NCBI RefSeq assembly: GCF_040869045.1 | Contig: NC_090319.1 | Coordinates: forward strand, 391,359,601 to 391,423,600 | DNA from: Eurosta solidaginis | Lineage: Eukaryota > Arthropoda > Insecta > Diptera > Tephritidae | Direction: 5' to 3' | DNA: 64,000 bases | Shown: one piece after another, positions 44,453-56,296 of the stretch | Layout: each line of letters begins with the position of its first letter | Position numbering within the stretch: the first letter of the stretch is position 1 | Translations under genes and position numbers: made by a program | Notes under the pieces: model-generated | Database searches by the model: none | What the model was told of the DNA's origin: nothing | Seen by the model: the letters and a program-made list of their open reading frames with translations, nothing else

Positions 44453-45309
44453 CATAGTACAGGTTTACAAGTATGATATGCATGAGAGGGAAACAATTCC
44501 TTTCTCTTTCTAACACACTGCCGTTTGACACTTCGGTCAGTGTGAAACTATTGTGGAACTCAGTGGAACCTGCGTGGAACATGCGTTTGACACTGAACGA
44601 AGTGTTAAAATTACCGGGGTTGCTGTCGTGGAAAGCGACGCAGGGAAACAAAAAAGTGAGCGGAATATCAGATATGGGTTGCTGTGATGGTAAATTTTTT
44701 TGAGCGAATTTAGTATGAAAATCTAGTGCACCTATATGGGTCCTACAGAAAATTATATAAAATTATTAATATTAAGAATAGAAACACGAGTGCTAAGTTT
44801 TTCTACCCGTTCGAAAGTTCTCCGCGAAAAACAGTTTGAAACCGAGGTCGACTGCAATAACCCGTCCAAAAATGTGGAAAGAGAAATAAAAAGACGAGTT
44901 TTGTCCTGTTATCTATAGTTCAAAGGCGAAAAAGTATTGGAATTATTGGAAGCGAGGCAAAAACGCGTCTATTAATACCCCCTCGACGGTTTTGGTCGTG
45001 TCGTAGCAATCGCCCCCAGTATTAAAGTATCACAATTTGTTAATTAAAATTGTCCAAAACAAATGGATTTTAAAGAAAGATGTAATTAAGTGCTCATTTG
45101 AAAGTAAATAAGGATATTTCTTTGTAATTTTGCAATAAAAATTTTACACAGTTTTCGTTAGCAGCTACTACACTTTTCTTGGACCTAAGAAGTACAACAG
45201 TGCGAAATAGCATCCACACAAAAAACGAACAAGAACAAGCAGTTTATCAGGTGAGCGTGGCTGTGTATGTGCGCGCTGCTACATATCCTACTTGTAGACC
45301 TGTACTATG
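44453..45309 (+). mobile_element. A2: complete A-family CAT...ATG element
   Basis: 857 bp, CATAGTACAGGTTTACAAG to CTTGTAGACCTGTACTATG, flanked by the perfect 8-bp duplication AACTAAAC (44445-44452 and 45310-45317). Best reference copy in the window. Non-coding; carries internal motifs such as TTTGACACT...AGTGTCAAA palindromes. Confidence 0.9.
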
Positions 45310-45326
45310 AACTAAACTCTTCTAAC

Positions 45327-45500
45327 CATTGTACAGGTCTACAAGTAGGATATGTAGCAGAACGCACATACACAGCCACGCTCACCTGATGAAAATGCTT
45401 GTTCTTGTTCGTTTTTTTGTGGATGCTATTTGGCATGATTTGGCACTGTTGTACTTCATAGGTGCAAAAAAAGCGTATTAGCTGCCAAAGAAAACTGCGT
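45327..45500 (-). repeat. A3: partial inverted A-family copy
   Basis: CATTGTACAGGTCTACAAGTAGG and the next 150 bp are the inverse of the A2 right end. It starts just 9 bp after A2's right target duplication. Beyond about 45500 it diverges; the other terminus is not identified. Confidence 0.65.
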
Positions 45501-45667
45501 AAAAAATGTTGAAATATTGGAATAAATAATTTATAGTAAATTCTTACAAGAGATATAGTTTGTGTCAAAAATTTCCATGTTTTCTTAAATTTTTTTGATA
45601 ATTTTATAAAATTTGTTTTAAGTTGACGAAGTACGGAAAAAGCAACCATGTACGAAGAAAAACAATC

Positions 45668-47292
45668 AGACCAATTCTAAATATTCTCGCGGAATTTTGT
45701 TCCCGCGGAAAAATTCCTCCAATTCTTTTCTCCTAGGGAGAAGAATAATTGGGGAATAGGAATTTCGAATTTTCGAAGTCAGCTGTTTTGTCAATTGAAA
45801 TTTCGTTGCGCATTTCTTATTTTGTTTAAAATATTGTAAAGTTTAATTATTGTTGCCAATTTGTTTGAAATTAAGAAATAAGGTATAAACAATGCACATT
45901 ATTGCTTTTCATGTGGTATTCACTGAAATGAGTAATGAACTGGTGCCACAGCATCATCAACAGAGGAGCATAAGAAGAAGACCGGCGGGATAACACAAAT
46001 CCGCCGGACTTGCCTGCATTCATTCTGCAAAGCAATTTTCTGGCAGCCAAGTCAAGTTGAGTTTCGCCATATGCCAAAATCTATTTAAGCCTTCTTAAAA
46101 AATCATTGCGCAATTTCTGGATCGCTGCATCAAATATGCGAAGAGCTCTTCCGTTGCTTATGATATATTTTTCGACTTAAATAAAGAATATTGTGGTTGT
46201 TGTTGTATTAACAGTGAGAATATTGTGATAGAATGTAAATACATATTTTAGCACAAATTTGTACAAATAAGTGTTCTTTCTTAAAATAAACAATTTCCAT
46301 TAACGATTTTGATGCATTCTCTTTAATTTAACTAGTGAAAAAACGTCTATGAAATGGCAGAGAAATCTCCCTCTCCCTCACATTCATAATCAGCCCAATT
46401 CTAAACCAAAATTCCGTGCGGGTTTTTTCCCTTCTCCCATTCCTCCTATTCTAAATAAAAATTCCTTGTGAGTTTTTTCACTTCTCCCTTTCCTCCTATT
46501 CTAAACAATGTTCGAAAAAGCGGAAACCGGTTATGGGAGCAAAGTAGGTATTATGAATGTGAGGGAGAGGGAGATTTCTCTGCCATTTCATAGGAGTTTT
46601 TTCACTTGGTTAAATTAAAGAGAATGCATCAAAATAGTTAAAGGAAATCGGTTCTTTTAAGAAAGAACACTTATTTGTATAAATTTGTGCTAAAATATGT
46701 ATTTACATTCTACCACAATATTCTCACTGTTAATACAACAACAACTACAACCACAATATTCTTTATTTTAAGTCGAAAAGTATATCATAAGCAACGGTAG
46801 AGCTCTTGGTATACATATTTGATGCAGCCATCCAGAAATTGCGCAAGGATTTTTAAATAAGGCTTAAATAGATTTTGGCATATGACGAAGGACGAATTCA
46901 ACTCAACGTGGCCGCCAGAAAATTGCTTTGCAGAATGAAAGCAGGCAACTCCGGCGGATTTGTGTTATCCCGCCATCTTCTTATTATGCTCCTCTGATGT
47001 TGCTGTGGCACCAATTCATTACTCATTTCAGTGAATACCACATGAAATGCAATAATGTGCATTGTTTATACCTTATATCTTAATTTCAAACAAATTCGCA
47101 ACAATAATTAAACTTTTCAATTTTTTAAACAAAATAAGAAATGCGCAACGAAATTTCAATTGACAAAACAGCTGACTTCGAAAATTCGAAATTCCTATTC
47201 CCCAATTTTTCTTCTCCCTAGGAGAAAAGAATTGGAGGAATTTTTCCGCGGGAATAAAAAAATCCGCGAGAATATTTATAATTGGTCTGAAT
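45668..47292. repeat. N: 1.6-kb foldback with arms of about 720 bp
   Basis: The left arm 45668-46390 starts CAGACCAATTCTAAATATTC. It is mirrored by 46550-47292, ending GAATATTTATAATTGGTCTG. The spacer 46391-46549 (CAGCCCAATTCTAAACC...) is in turn the inverse of sequence just outside the right arm (47293-47453), so a related unit has inserted twice. Arms diverge by small indels. Non-coding. Confidence 0.75.
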
Positions 47293-47461
47293 ACCTACTT
47301 TTCTCCCATAACCGGTTTCCGCTTTTTCGAACATTGTTCAGAATAGGAGGAAAGGGAGAAGTGAAAAAACTCACAAGGAATTCTTATTTAGAATACCAGG
47401 AATGGGAGAAGGGAAAAAACTCGCACGGAATTTTCGTTTAGAATTGGGCTGAATTTCTCTT

Positions 47462-48556
47462 GTTCTTGCTTGTTTACAATAAAATGTCTTATAGATAAAA
47501 TCCATATGTTTTGGACAATTTTAATTAACAAATTGTGATACTTTATTACCGGTATAACGATTGCCGAAACACGACCAAAACCGTCGGGGGAGGTATTAAT
47601 AGACGCGTTTTTGCCTCGCTTCCAATAATTCGAATACTTTTCCTCCTTTGGACTATTGATAACAGGACAAAACGCGTCTTTTCATTTTTCTTTCCGGTTT
47701 TTTGGACGGGTTATTGCGGTCGACCTCGGTTTCAAACTGTTTTTCGCGGAAAACTTTTGAACGGGTAGAAAAACTTAAATCCCGTGTTTGTATTCTTAAT
47801 ACTGGAATAACTACGCGTCCTCAGATATCCCAATTGAAGACTTTTTTATAATTTTCTGAAGGAACCATATGGGTGCACTTAAAATTTCCTACTAAATTCG
47901 TTCAAAAAAATTACCATCACAGCAACCCATATCTGATATTCCGATCCCTTTTTTGCTTCCCTGTGTCGCTTTCGACGAAGCAACCCCGGTAATTTTGACA
48001 CTTCATTCAGTGTCAAAACTCATGTTCCACGCAGGTTCCACTGGGTTCCACGCTAGTTTGACACTGACCGAAGTGTCAAACTGACGTGCATTGTAAACTT
48101 TACCAAGTAGCGCAACTAACAGCTGATCGCTCAAAATTTGCACACACACACAAACATCACTAATGGCCATATTACGGAAATCTTAGGGAAATTGAAGTTA
48201 AATTTTTAAACAGACATAAAATGTTATAATTTTGGAATATATAGCATCTAGGACACCTTAATTGCAGAAAGTGACAGAAAATGTTTGCTTATACTCAAGT
48301 ATTTAATTATTTTTTCTAAATTGATCTTTAATATTGATGCAATGATTGATCCAATGCAACTCTGGTCTTCCTACTGTTCTTCATTCCACTCCATTCGAGT
48401 GCCTATTTTCACGGCCTGCGAGTGCCTTCCACTCTATTCGCAACATAACCTCGAATTAAGCTGCCAAACTATATAGTAAACAATGCTGACGTGTGTTAGA
48501 AAGGGAAAGAAATTGTTTCCCTCTCATACATATCATACTTGTAAACCTGTACAATG
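47462..48556 (-). mobile_element. A4: A-family copy with nested B1
   Basis: Reverse orientation. It runs from internal A sequence (about 47462) to the terminus ACCTGTACAATG (48556). B1 interrupts it 70 bp from that end. The opposite terminus is lost at the junction with foldback N. Confidence 0.7.
48089..48485. mobile_element. B1: 397-bp CAT...ATG element inside A4
   Basis: CATTGTAAACTTTACCAAGTAGCGC... to ...ACTATATAGTAAACAATG, flanked by the perfect 8-bp duplication CTGACGTG (48081-48088 and 48486-48493). Related copies are at 60409-60761, 61070-61203 and 57008-57140. Confidence 0.85.
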
Positions 48557-48559
48557 CTT

Positions 48560-48912
48560 CTAACGATCCGTACAAAAAAGCACACGTTTGCAAATCTGCT
48601 TTTTCACTTTGCAATGACTTACTCACTGAACGCATAGCAGTCAAAATAGAGTTCAAGGCTTCTATGTCCTTTTTAGGAACCTTGTCTAGTTCGTCGGTCG
48701 TCGCCTTTTGAATGCGGTCAATTGAGTTTTGTTTATTTGATTATTATTTTTCAGTTCTGATTATATTTGTCTTCCACTCTCTACAATTTTATGTTTGTAA
48801 GAAAAATTTAGAAGTCTTTCATTTTTCGGGAGCCCCCTAAAATGGGGGTCCCAGGCAACTGCCTATTCTGCCTACTTGTTAATCTGGCCCTGCTCAATCT
48901 TATGCGTTATGA
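48560..48912. other. no recognised feature
   Basis: AT-rich sequence between A4 and the D-like repeats. No coding signal. Confidence 0.3.
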
Positions 48913-49800
48913 GCAAAGAAGATAAATTATGATAAGAGCCACCAGTTTGCTAAGAGTGGCGAGTAACTCGCTGGAAATCAAACAATCTATGGAACTGTGT
49001 TTTGGAAAGAGAATTAATTAAATACAGTCTGAAAAATAAACACAAATATCATAGGAAAATGTATAGAAGACATTTTATGCACATCTCGCCCGAAAAGTAG
49101 CAGATTGACGTCTCTTATCAGAGAGGATAAATTATGATAAGAGCAACCAGTTTTCTACAAGTGGCGAGTAACTCGCTAGATATGAAAAAATTGATGCCGA
49201 ATGCTTTCTAAGAGGGACATCCCTGCAAAAATCGTTGCATCCACTGGAGTCCACTGGAGTACTTACCATTGTAGTCCCATGTAATGCAGCAATGGACCAA
49301 CTCATGTTTCTACACGAACATGTTGTAAGCCGATCATTGCTCGTTTTTAACGACTGTAATCACTACACGATGTTTATTGGACTGTGGCTACTCCATGGTT
49401 TACTCTGATGTTATGCTGAGCTGGAGTATATGATCCTCCTAGGACATCGGAATGTTAATCGGACCATATTTTTTGTATGAATTGTGGTTAATTTTGGAGC
49501 ACTCGCTTGGTCCATAGCGAGTACTCCATACATGCATGCATGGAGAACTCGCGATTTTTGCAGGGAATTTTTAATTGTCTCGCATTTATCCATGCGGTGT
49601 AGGCACCTTGCGCAATGCGATTTTTGGAAAGAGAATTAATTAATTAATTAAATACAGTCTGAAAAATAAACACAAATACCCCACGAAAATGTATAGAAGA
49701 CATTCTATGCACATCTCGCCAAAAAAAAAAAAACCTGCGACTACCTCTTAGAAAACATCGAGCAAATGGCTGCGAGTAACGAGTGACGTCTCTTTTGTTC
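48913..49800. repeat. D-family repeat complex, rearranged
   Basis: Three partial blocks share AGGATAAATTATGATAAGAG, GTGGCGAGTAACTCGCT and AAATACAGTCTGAAAAATAAACACAAAT with each other. They are the inverse of the D element at 61302-61646. Blocks begin at about 48913, 49120 and 49575. Element E1 (49221-49565) is nested in the second. Confidence 0.55.
49221..49565. mobile_element. E1: 345-bp inverted-repeat element
   Basis: Perfect 14-bp termini CCCTGCAAAAATCG and CGATTTTTGCAGGG. An uninterrupted paralogous site at about 61546-61553 (GGGACATTTTTAATT type, read in inverse) shows the insertion point. Non-coding. Confidence 0.8.
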
Positions 49801-49874
49801 CCACTCGGTAACTCTTCTAACATTTTTCAGAATTATATAACAAAAATATAACAAATGAATACGACACAAAATAC

Positions 49875-50650
49875 TGTGACGGATATTAGCATCACTAAGC
49901 TGCTACTAAATAAATGCACAGCAACAATAAAGCAGCCACTCTTATGTAGAAAGCGACGAAGATATATCTCACTCACCTAATAAGTAGTCATCAGCCGAAG
50001 TAGTCACTCACACATACACACGCATATGGCCATGGGAGAGGCGTGGACTACAGACTACAGATATACATGTATATAGCTGATAACTACCCTGCAAACATTG
50101 TTGGATTATGTGGTCCACTGGAGTACTTACCATTATACTCCACTGTAATGCAGCAATGGACCAACTCATGTTTCTACACCAACATATTGTAAGCCGATCA
50201 TTGCTCGTGTTTAACGATTGTAATCACTACACGATGTTTATTGAACTGTGGGTACTCCATGGATTACTCTGATGTAATGCGGAGGTGGAGTATATGGTCC
50301 AGTCCTAGTACATCGCAATGTTAATTGGACCATATTTTTTGTATGAATTGTGGTTAATTTTGGAGCACTCGGTTGGTCCATAGCGAGTACTCCATAAATG
50401 CATGCATGGAGTACTCGCGATTTTTGCAGGGTAGGACAAATGGATGAACGAGGAAACAGAGAGTATAAAAGCAGCACAAGCTGAGTAATAACTATTCAGT
50501 TTTGATTTAAGCATGCTATTGGTTGTGAAGTATAATTTTGAAGTACTACCCCCAAAGTAATCTAAATGAAGACCAGTTTGCACCACTGAATATGGAGTGA
50601 TTTATTCAACAGTTTAGTGATTCGAACGTTAGCAGAAGGTTTCAAATAAG
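49875..50650 (+). repeat. solo or truncated LTR of the gypsy-type element, with nested E2
   Basis: Starts TGTGACGGATATTAGC. A TATAAA-like GAGTATAAAAGCAGC at about 50460 could be its promoter. About 50510-50645 matches the LTR at 32574-32720. It lacks the TTCGTTACA end. E2 (50087-50431) is inserted in it. Confidence 0.55.
50087..50431. mobile_element. E2: 345-bp inverted-repeat element with TA duplication
   Basis: Same length as E1. Termini CCCTGCAAAC and TTTTTGCAGGG, flanked by TA on both sides (50085-50086 and 50432-50433), as in Tc1/mariner-type insertion. Inserted into the LTR. Confidence 0.75.
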
Positions 50651-51090
50651 CCGACAGCTCTTGTTATGGGAATGCATGAAGAAGTTTCGACACAGCAAGT
50701 ATTCCTATCGGCACCCGTATTTGGAAATAGACGAAACGGAAGACCTCCACCAAGAAGTCTTGATCTCCCTTGGTGTTCGCAATTGGTGTCGGTTATGTTG
50801 AAGTCGGGATAGGTAGGCTGACTTGCGCAACTTAGGTAATGCCAAAATCTCCTAGGCGGCTAAGCGCCAATTGTTGGTGATGATAAAATTTCAGCATATT
50901 TCTCCTTTTACTCATAGACACAATCATAATGGCGTATAGTCATAGTTCAGGGTTTTTAAAAAAGTGGAACTCTTTGAAAATTTAAACACTATTTTATTTG
51001 GTCTATGAATATGCGCCAATAAAGCTTAATTTATAAAACATTACAAAAAATTTATTTTCTGCACGTTTTTATCCATAAATATGAAATTAT
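50651..51090. other. no confident feature
   Basis: 50651-50830 resembles a degraded coding fragment (RHSKYSYRHPYLEIDE, DLHQEV) but I cannot place it. The rest is AT-rich. Confidence 0.3.
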
Positions 51091-51093
51091 ACC

Positions 51094-51554
51094 GGTAAAA
51101 GTCCATTTGAGGGGTCGACTGCTAATACGTTACCAAAAATAGCGAGAGAGGGGTAAAAAGACACCCCGAAGGCGGAAAAGAAATATTTTATCTCTGTCCG
51201 GAGATATTTGCAGTTGAAGTTGGCGATGTTCATCTTGTTGTTGTAATGTTGTGGTACCCACAAAAAAAAATGTGAACATAAGTGTTTTGCGCGGATATAT
51301 TCTTGGTCTCCAAACTAGTGTTGGACCCACCCAGTGTAATTTTTTATAAGCGTGGCCGAAGGCCCCCAATGCAGAAAGGTGTTCTGCGCGAAAATACTAT
51401 GGATCCCACCCCCGTTTTGGAGGGACCCATGGTAATTTTTCGGTTTTTCGTTAATATCTTTTGAACGAGTTTATTTTCCGCCTTCGGATTAATAATACTG
51501 ATGTCAAGACGCGTCGTTTGACACCTCTCTCGACCGCTCAACTAGACTTTTACC
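51094..51554. mobile_element. C3: 461-bp C-family inverted-repeat element
   Basis: Starts GGTAAAAGTCCATTTGAGGG and ends with the inverse ...CGCTCAACTAGACTTTTACC. The inner pair AGCGAGAGAGG...GAAGGCGGAAAA is also inverted. Best-preserved copy of family C. No target duplication was recognised. Confidence 0.65.
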
Positions 51555-51559
51555 ATTGT

Positions 51560-52017
51560 TCCTATTGTGGCGGAAAGTGATGAAAACTTCGAAGGCTAAA
51601 AAAATCGAGCTATTCTAAAAAGAACATCAATTCTTAACTTCTTAAAAAAATATCGATAGAATCGATTAAAAATCGAATCGAAATCCAGCTCTACATTGTG
51701 GATAAGTACGTCAGTTGCTTGCTGTCACTCTGGGTCATTGTAAATAGAACAATGCTCTTGGTCATTTTAAAGGTCTACTTGTAAATAAACGCATATAAAA
51801 TGGGAATGCTGACTTCCTTAATTATTTAGAAGGCACTTAGGTATTTCAGGTAAGGGGCCACCGAAATCTAGGTGCGTCGGTGGCCATGGTTTTGAGGGTG
51901 GGTAATGTACCGGGCGTCGCAACAACACCCGTGGCGCCCCCTATATATATAATCGGCCTTTTTATTTTAATTTTCAGCCTTTTTGTTTTTCCCCCTTTCC
52001 AGTTTTTTTTAAATTTG
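51560..52017. other. no confident feature
   Basis: Mixed sequence with a GGCCACCGA...TCGGTGGCC inverted pair at about 51855-51885 and TATATATATA at 51942. No gene was seen. Confidence 0.3.
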
Positions 52018-52025
52018 GTTTTCAG

Positions 52026-52293
52026 CATGGTTCAACTATATACAGGTTGGCACATCTGTAAAGCAACAAAATATGTCTGTTCAAATTGTCAAAATCTGTG
52101 TATTAGTGTTGGTGCGAATGGTATGGAATGGAAACATAACACTTAGCAGTTTTTGTATGTGTAAGTAAAATGTTGCCAATGTGTTGGTTTCATTTTGAGT
52201 TTGCCATCTCCTTTTGACAATCCCTTCGACAATGCAATGACATAAATAAAATCAGCTGATGAGATGAGCCAACCTGTACATAATTGAACCATG
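52026..52293. mobile_element. L: 268-bp CAT...ATG element
   Basis: Termini CATGGTTCAACTATATACAG and ATAATTGAACCATG, with inner AGGTTGGC/GCCAACCT. The perfect 8-bp duplication GTTTTCAG flanks it (52018-52025 and 52294-52301). Non-coding. Confidence 0.85.
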
Positions 52294-52537
52294 GTTTTCA
52301 GCGTATAACCGGTAATTTCCGGGTCGATAATTTTTTTTGCGTTTGATTTATTTTTGAATTTCTTTTTGAATATTTAACGGTCTGTCCGTGACATCCGGTT
52401 CGACCGGATGTTGTTTTAAAGTAATTTACAGCGTTTTGCGCTTTGTCATTTTTTTTTTTAAAAGCATTATAGGAATTTTTTCTGCTTATAGCGCAGGATA
52501 GCAAGGTTGGCAAAAACCCAGCCCAGCCGACATGACT

Positions 52538-52827
52538 CATAGTAAAGGTTTACAAGTATGATATGTATGAGAAGGAAACAATTCCTTTCTCTTTCTAACA
52601 CACTGCCGTTTGACATTTCGGTCAGTGTCAAACTATTGTGGAACTCAGTGGAACCTGCGTGGAACATGCGTTTAACACTGAACGAAGTGTCAAAATTACC
52701 GGTGTTGCTGTCGTGGAAAGCGACGCAGGGAAACAAAAAAAAGAGCGTAATATAAGAAATGGGTGCTGTGATGGTAAATTGTTTTGAACGAATTTAGTAT
52801 GAAAATGTAATACACCTATATGGGTCC
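52538..52827 (+). mobile_element. A5: left part of an A-family element
   Basis: CATAGTAAAGGTTTACAAG... runs 290 bp into the family consensus and stops abruptly at the LTR boundary 52828. It was apparently broken by LTR-element insertion. Confidence 0.7.
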
Positions 52828-53026
52828 TGTAACAACGCGTGTTATCTATATTAAGTCAGGTGATATTTATTCATTAATACAATTTACTTTTATAATATAA
52901 ACTTTTATACAGAACAATTTCATAACCAAAAACCACAAGTCACTTCGCTATCTATCAGCTGATTCGCCCTCGCTCTCTTGTCACATTGTTAACATTCTCA
53001 TTCGCTTGCATGGCAGGGTTGCCACA
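52828..53026 (-). repeat. 3' LTR of a mag-like gypsy element
   Basis: On the minus strand it starts TGTGGCAACCCTGCC and ends CACGCGTTGTTACA (199 bp, TG...CA). It follows a polypurine tract GAAAAAAAAGGGAGAGA (53043-53027). No 5' LTR is present in the window. Confidence 0.7.
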
Positions 53027-53372
53027 TCTCTCCCTTTTTTTTCAGTTTCAGCTTTAAACCGGCAGACGGATTCCCTTGGTCGACATTCTTGTTGGGCTGG
53101 CTACATTGTTCATTGTTCGTTGACGATGGATCGGCCTGCTCCACTTGAGATTGGTCCAGGATAGTTGAGTGGTGGTCGCTGGTGTCATCCGTTGGTGATT
53201 GAGCTGATAACACCTTCTTGCAGTGACTTACGTTCCATTTTATCTTTTTTCCCTCACCTAGCAGCTCCACTTCATTGCCATTTCTTCCAACAACTTCATA
53301 TTCCGTTAAGTCAAAATTTGGTGTCAGCTTAGATGGAAATATGACATTTTTCACGAGTACTTTATCTCCCAC
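53027..53372 (-). pseudogene. mag-like element: integrase C-terminal tail
   Basis: Starts GDKVLVKNVIFPSKLTPNFD, typical of the SH3-like C-terminal part of gypsy integrases. A Ser/Asp/Gln-rich tail follows and runs into the LTR. It is separated from the core by a frame change at about 53380. Confidence 0.65.
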
Positions 53373-53388
53373 ATCTATGGTGGACTGT

Positions 53389-53885
53389 TTAGCGCCCCTT
53401 CTGTTTATTCACGAGATCATTATCTCTCGCTGGCGAATCAATAACTTCTTCCACCAGATCTCGCATGTCCGGAAGTTTGTCCCGGATCGTCCTATTGAAC
53501 ATCAGCTCTGATGGGGTGAGACCCGTAGTTCCATGAGGCGTTACATTATACGTCAATATGAACTTCTGTATTTCTTCCTTGGGGTTGGATTTATTTAAGT
53601 TAGCAATTTTCAGACGTTTGACCAAGGACCGGTTCATATTCTCGACCTCCCCGTTCGCCTGTGGCCAGTATGGAGGAGTTGTAACCAGAGTTATTCCATT
53701 ACATTCGCAAAAGTTTTTAAATTCGGAACTGATGAACTGCCTCCCATTATCTGTTCTCAATGACCTTGGAATACCAAGTCTGGCAAAAATTTCTTTCATT
53801 GCTGTTATTATTGCCTGGGACGAGATGGAGCCGAGGAATTTTATTTCTTGATAGCGAGAGTAATAGTCAATCAAAACCATTTGGG
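53389..53885 (-). pseudogene. mag-like element: integrase catalytic core
   Basis: Contains MVLIDYYSRYQEIKFL, LRTDNGRQFISSEF and YWPQANGEVENMNR, i.e. the D, D and E of a DDE integrase in order. The frame is open here but disconnected upstream (about 53880-54000), where the expected sequence is readable only in another frame. Confidence 0.75.
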
Positions 53886-54000
53886 AAAGGACCCAACAAA
53901 TCCGTTGCTACAAACTGCCATGGCCCATTTGGGAAAGAATGTCGCTGCATTGGGGAAGGACGAGGTGGATTTGATACTAGTAAACAGCTTTTAAATATTT

Positions 54001-54675
54001 TCACATGCAAGCCGAACAAGCTTCTCTATCCAGTCCTGGCCACCATACTTTTGCCCTCAAGCGACGCTTCATCGCGGACTCCCCGGGGTGGCCTTCGTGT
54101 GCCAAATGAAGAACCCTCTTTCGTAATACCTTGGGTATCACAATTCTGGTACCCCGCAACAAAACGGTGCCTATTGATGAAAGCTCATGCCGAAACGGAT
54201 AATAGCAGTTGGAGGTGTTAGTTTTCCACCCATCCATTTTAATGTGCGTAATGGCAGTAGATATCTCGTGGTCAGCCGCACTCTCTTTAGCTATTTCCGT
54301 GTGGGGAATAGATATTGGGGTAGCGCTGGAAACTATATGACAAATACTGTAGTCACCCCCTTCATCGAACGAATTGCACTTCCCAATTCTACAAAGTCTT
54401 GATACTGAGTCAGCAATATTTTCCTTACCGGAGCGATAAATGACTTTGAATTTGAATGCCTGTAATCTCAAGGGCCATCGCTCAATTCTCGCTGGAGGCT
54501 TTGAGGTTGGCTTAAATATCGCCTCCAAGGGCTTATGATCAGTGACGAGGTCAAATTCCAATCCGGCCAGGTAATAAAAGAACTTCTCAACGGCCCATAC
54601 TAAAGCGAGGCTCTCTTTTTCAGTTTGTGAGTAGCGCCGCTCCACCTCTGATAGGCTTTTGCTTGCGAAACTTAT
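54001..54675 (-). pseudogene. mag-like element: RNase H and integrase zinc domain
   Basis: Reads RRYSQTEKESLALVWAVEKF, DLVTDHKPLEAIF and FKVIYRSGKENIADSVSRL (RNase H and tether). An H-H...C-C integrase zinc region follows near the end (HLAHEGHPGESAMKRRLRAK, CSACM). A short gap with a stop separates it from the reverse-transcriptase frame at 54678. Confidence 0.75.
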
Positions 54676-54677
54676 TA

Positions 54678-56296
54678 TTAGGGATCATCGTTACTGTTAA
54701 ATTGTATCAAAACGGCTCCAAGAGCTACTGGGCTTGCATCCGCTATAACTTGTGTTCTCTTTTTAGGGTCGAAGTAAGAGAGATCCGGAATATGAGCTAA
54801 TCTCTGTTTTAAGTCCCCAAACGCCTTTTCCTGACAACTTGACCATATAAATTTGTTGTTGGCTTTAAGCAATATTCTCAACGGCTCTGTCATGTGTGAT
54901 AAATTGGCAATAAACTTTCCCACATAAGTTACAAGCCCCAGGAAGCTTCTTAGTTCCTCTTTTGTTTCTGGTGGTCGAAAGTTCAAAATTAATTTCACTT
55001 TTTCTGGGTCTGCTTTGATGCCGTTACCTGATAATATGTGTCCCAAAAATTTAAGTTCTGTAGCTTTATACACACATTTATTTTTGTTCAACAGTACTTC
55101 GTTGTCCTTAAATATCTTTAAAACTTCTCGAACTGCTTCATCGTGTTCCAATTCGGTTTTTGCAAAAATTATCACATCATCTAAATAATTATGCGCGTTC
55201 TTGCATGGCGCTAGTATTTCTGCCAGAACACGCTGAAAAATTTCCGGTGCTGAATTCACACCAAAAAGTAGCCGCTTATATCGAAATAACCCCTTATGAG
55301 TGATAAAAGTCGTGATTTCTCGACTCGATTCATGTAATTCAAGCTGATGGTATGCATCTTTTAAATCCAGTCTTGAGAAAAATTTTGCTCCACGCGCTTT
55401 AGTCATGAACATTTCAAAAGTCGGTAAAGGGTAGTTTTCGCGCAAAATTGCCTTGTTTACTACACGCATATCGATACATAGTCTTAGCTCCCCATTTTCT
55501 TTAAAAACCACCACAATTGGTGAAATCCACGCGCTCGGACCCTTTACCGGCTCTATTATATCGCGACAGCACGCTTCTTCCAATTTGGCCGCAACTCTTT
55601 CTTCAACGGCCACTGGAACACGTCGCACTGGCTGTTGGACCGGTCTTACGTTTAAGTCGATAGATAGTTTAATTTGTCTATTTTTAATTTTTGGGAAAGG
55701 GTGTACTGTCTCAACTCGACACGCTTCTAACCCTAGTTTTAGAACGTTGAGTTGAATTGCTGTTTTCTTACCCAAAAGTGATTGACTGCCTTTCTCGACA
55801 ACATAAAATGTAGCCATTACTTCTCGATTTTTACCCACACTAATAGGGGCCTCAAAAATTTTCAAGACATTCAGTGGCTTATCCGTTGCGTATGCCCTAA
55901 ATCTATCCGTCGATTGAGACCTTACGTTCCACATAACCGCTTTGTTGCAGTTAAGTAAATTCCAGTGATTTTCGCATAACAAATTTGCTGGCGACCCGGA
56001 GTCAATCACCATTTCAACTTGTATGCCTCCGACGTTACAGATTAAATCCTCATCTGTTTCGGATCTGCCATTAATTCTAAAACACTCTAAATCTCTACAG
56101 TCATCATCGCTTTCCGATTGGTCTTCAATGTTACGCACATTGGAAAATTTCCTTTTTTTTGGATTGGGCTTATTGGTTGTGTCTAGTGGTCTTTTTGGAT
56201 TTCTAGTTTTGCATTGTTTAGCAAAGTGCCGCAGTAGATTGCAACGTTTGCAATGTTTATTACGAGCTGGACATTTATTGCTATCATTTGTCTTCT
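54678..56296 (-). pseudogene. mag-like element: gag knuckle, protease and reverse transcriptase
   Basis: The long frame from about 56290 includes a gag-type knuckle HCKRCNLLRHFAKQCK (about 56250), protease MVIDSGSPANLL (about 55990) and reverse transcriptase (SAWISPIVVVFKENGELRLC, FFSRLDLKDAYHQLEL, NYLDDVIIFAK). More than 530 codons are unbroken, so this is a fairly young copy. It is truncated in gag at 56296, where A6 sequence begins, and has no 5' LTR. The layout resembles K02A2.6-type (mag lineage) gypsy elements. Confidence 0.8.
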
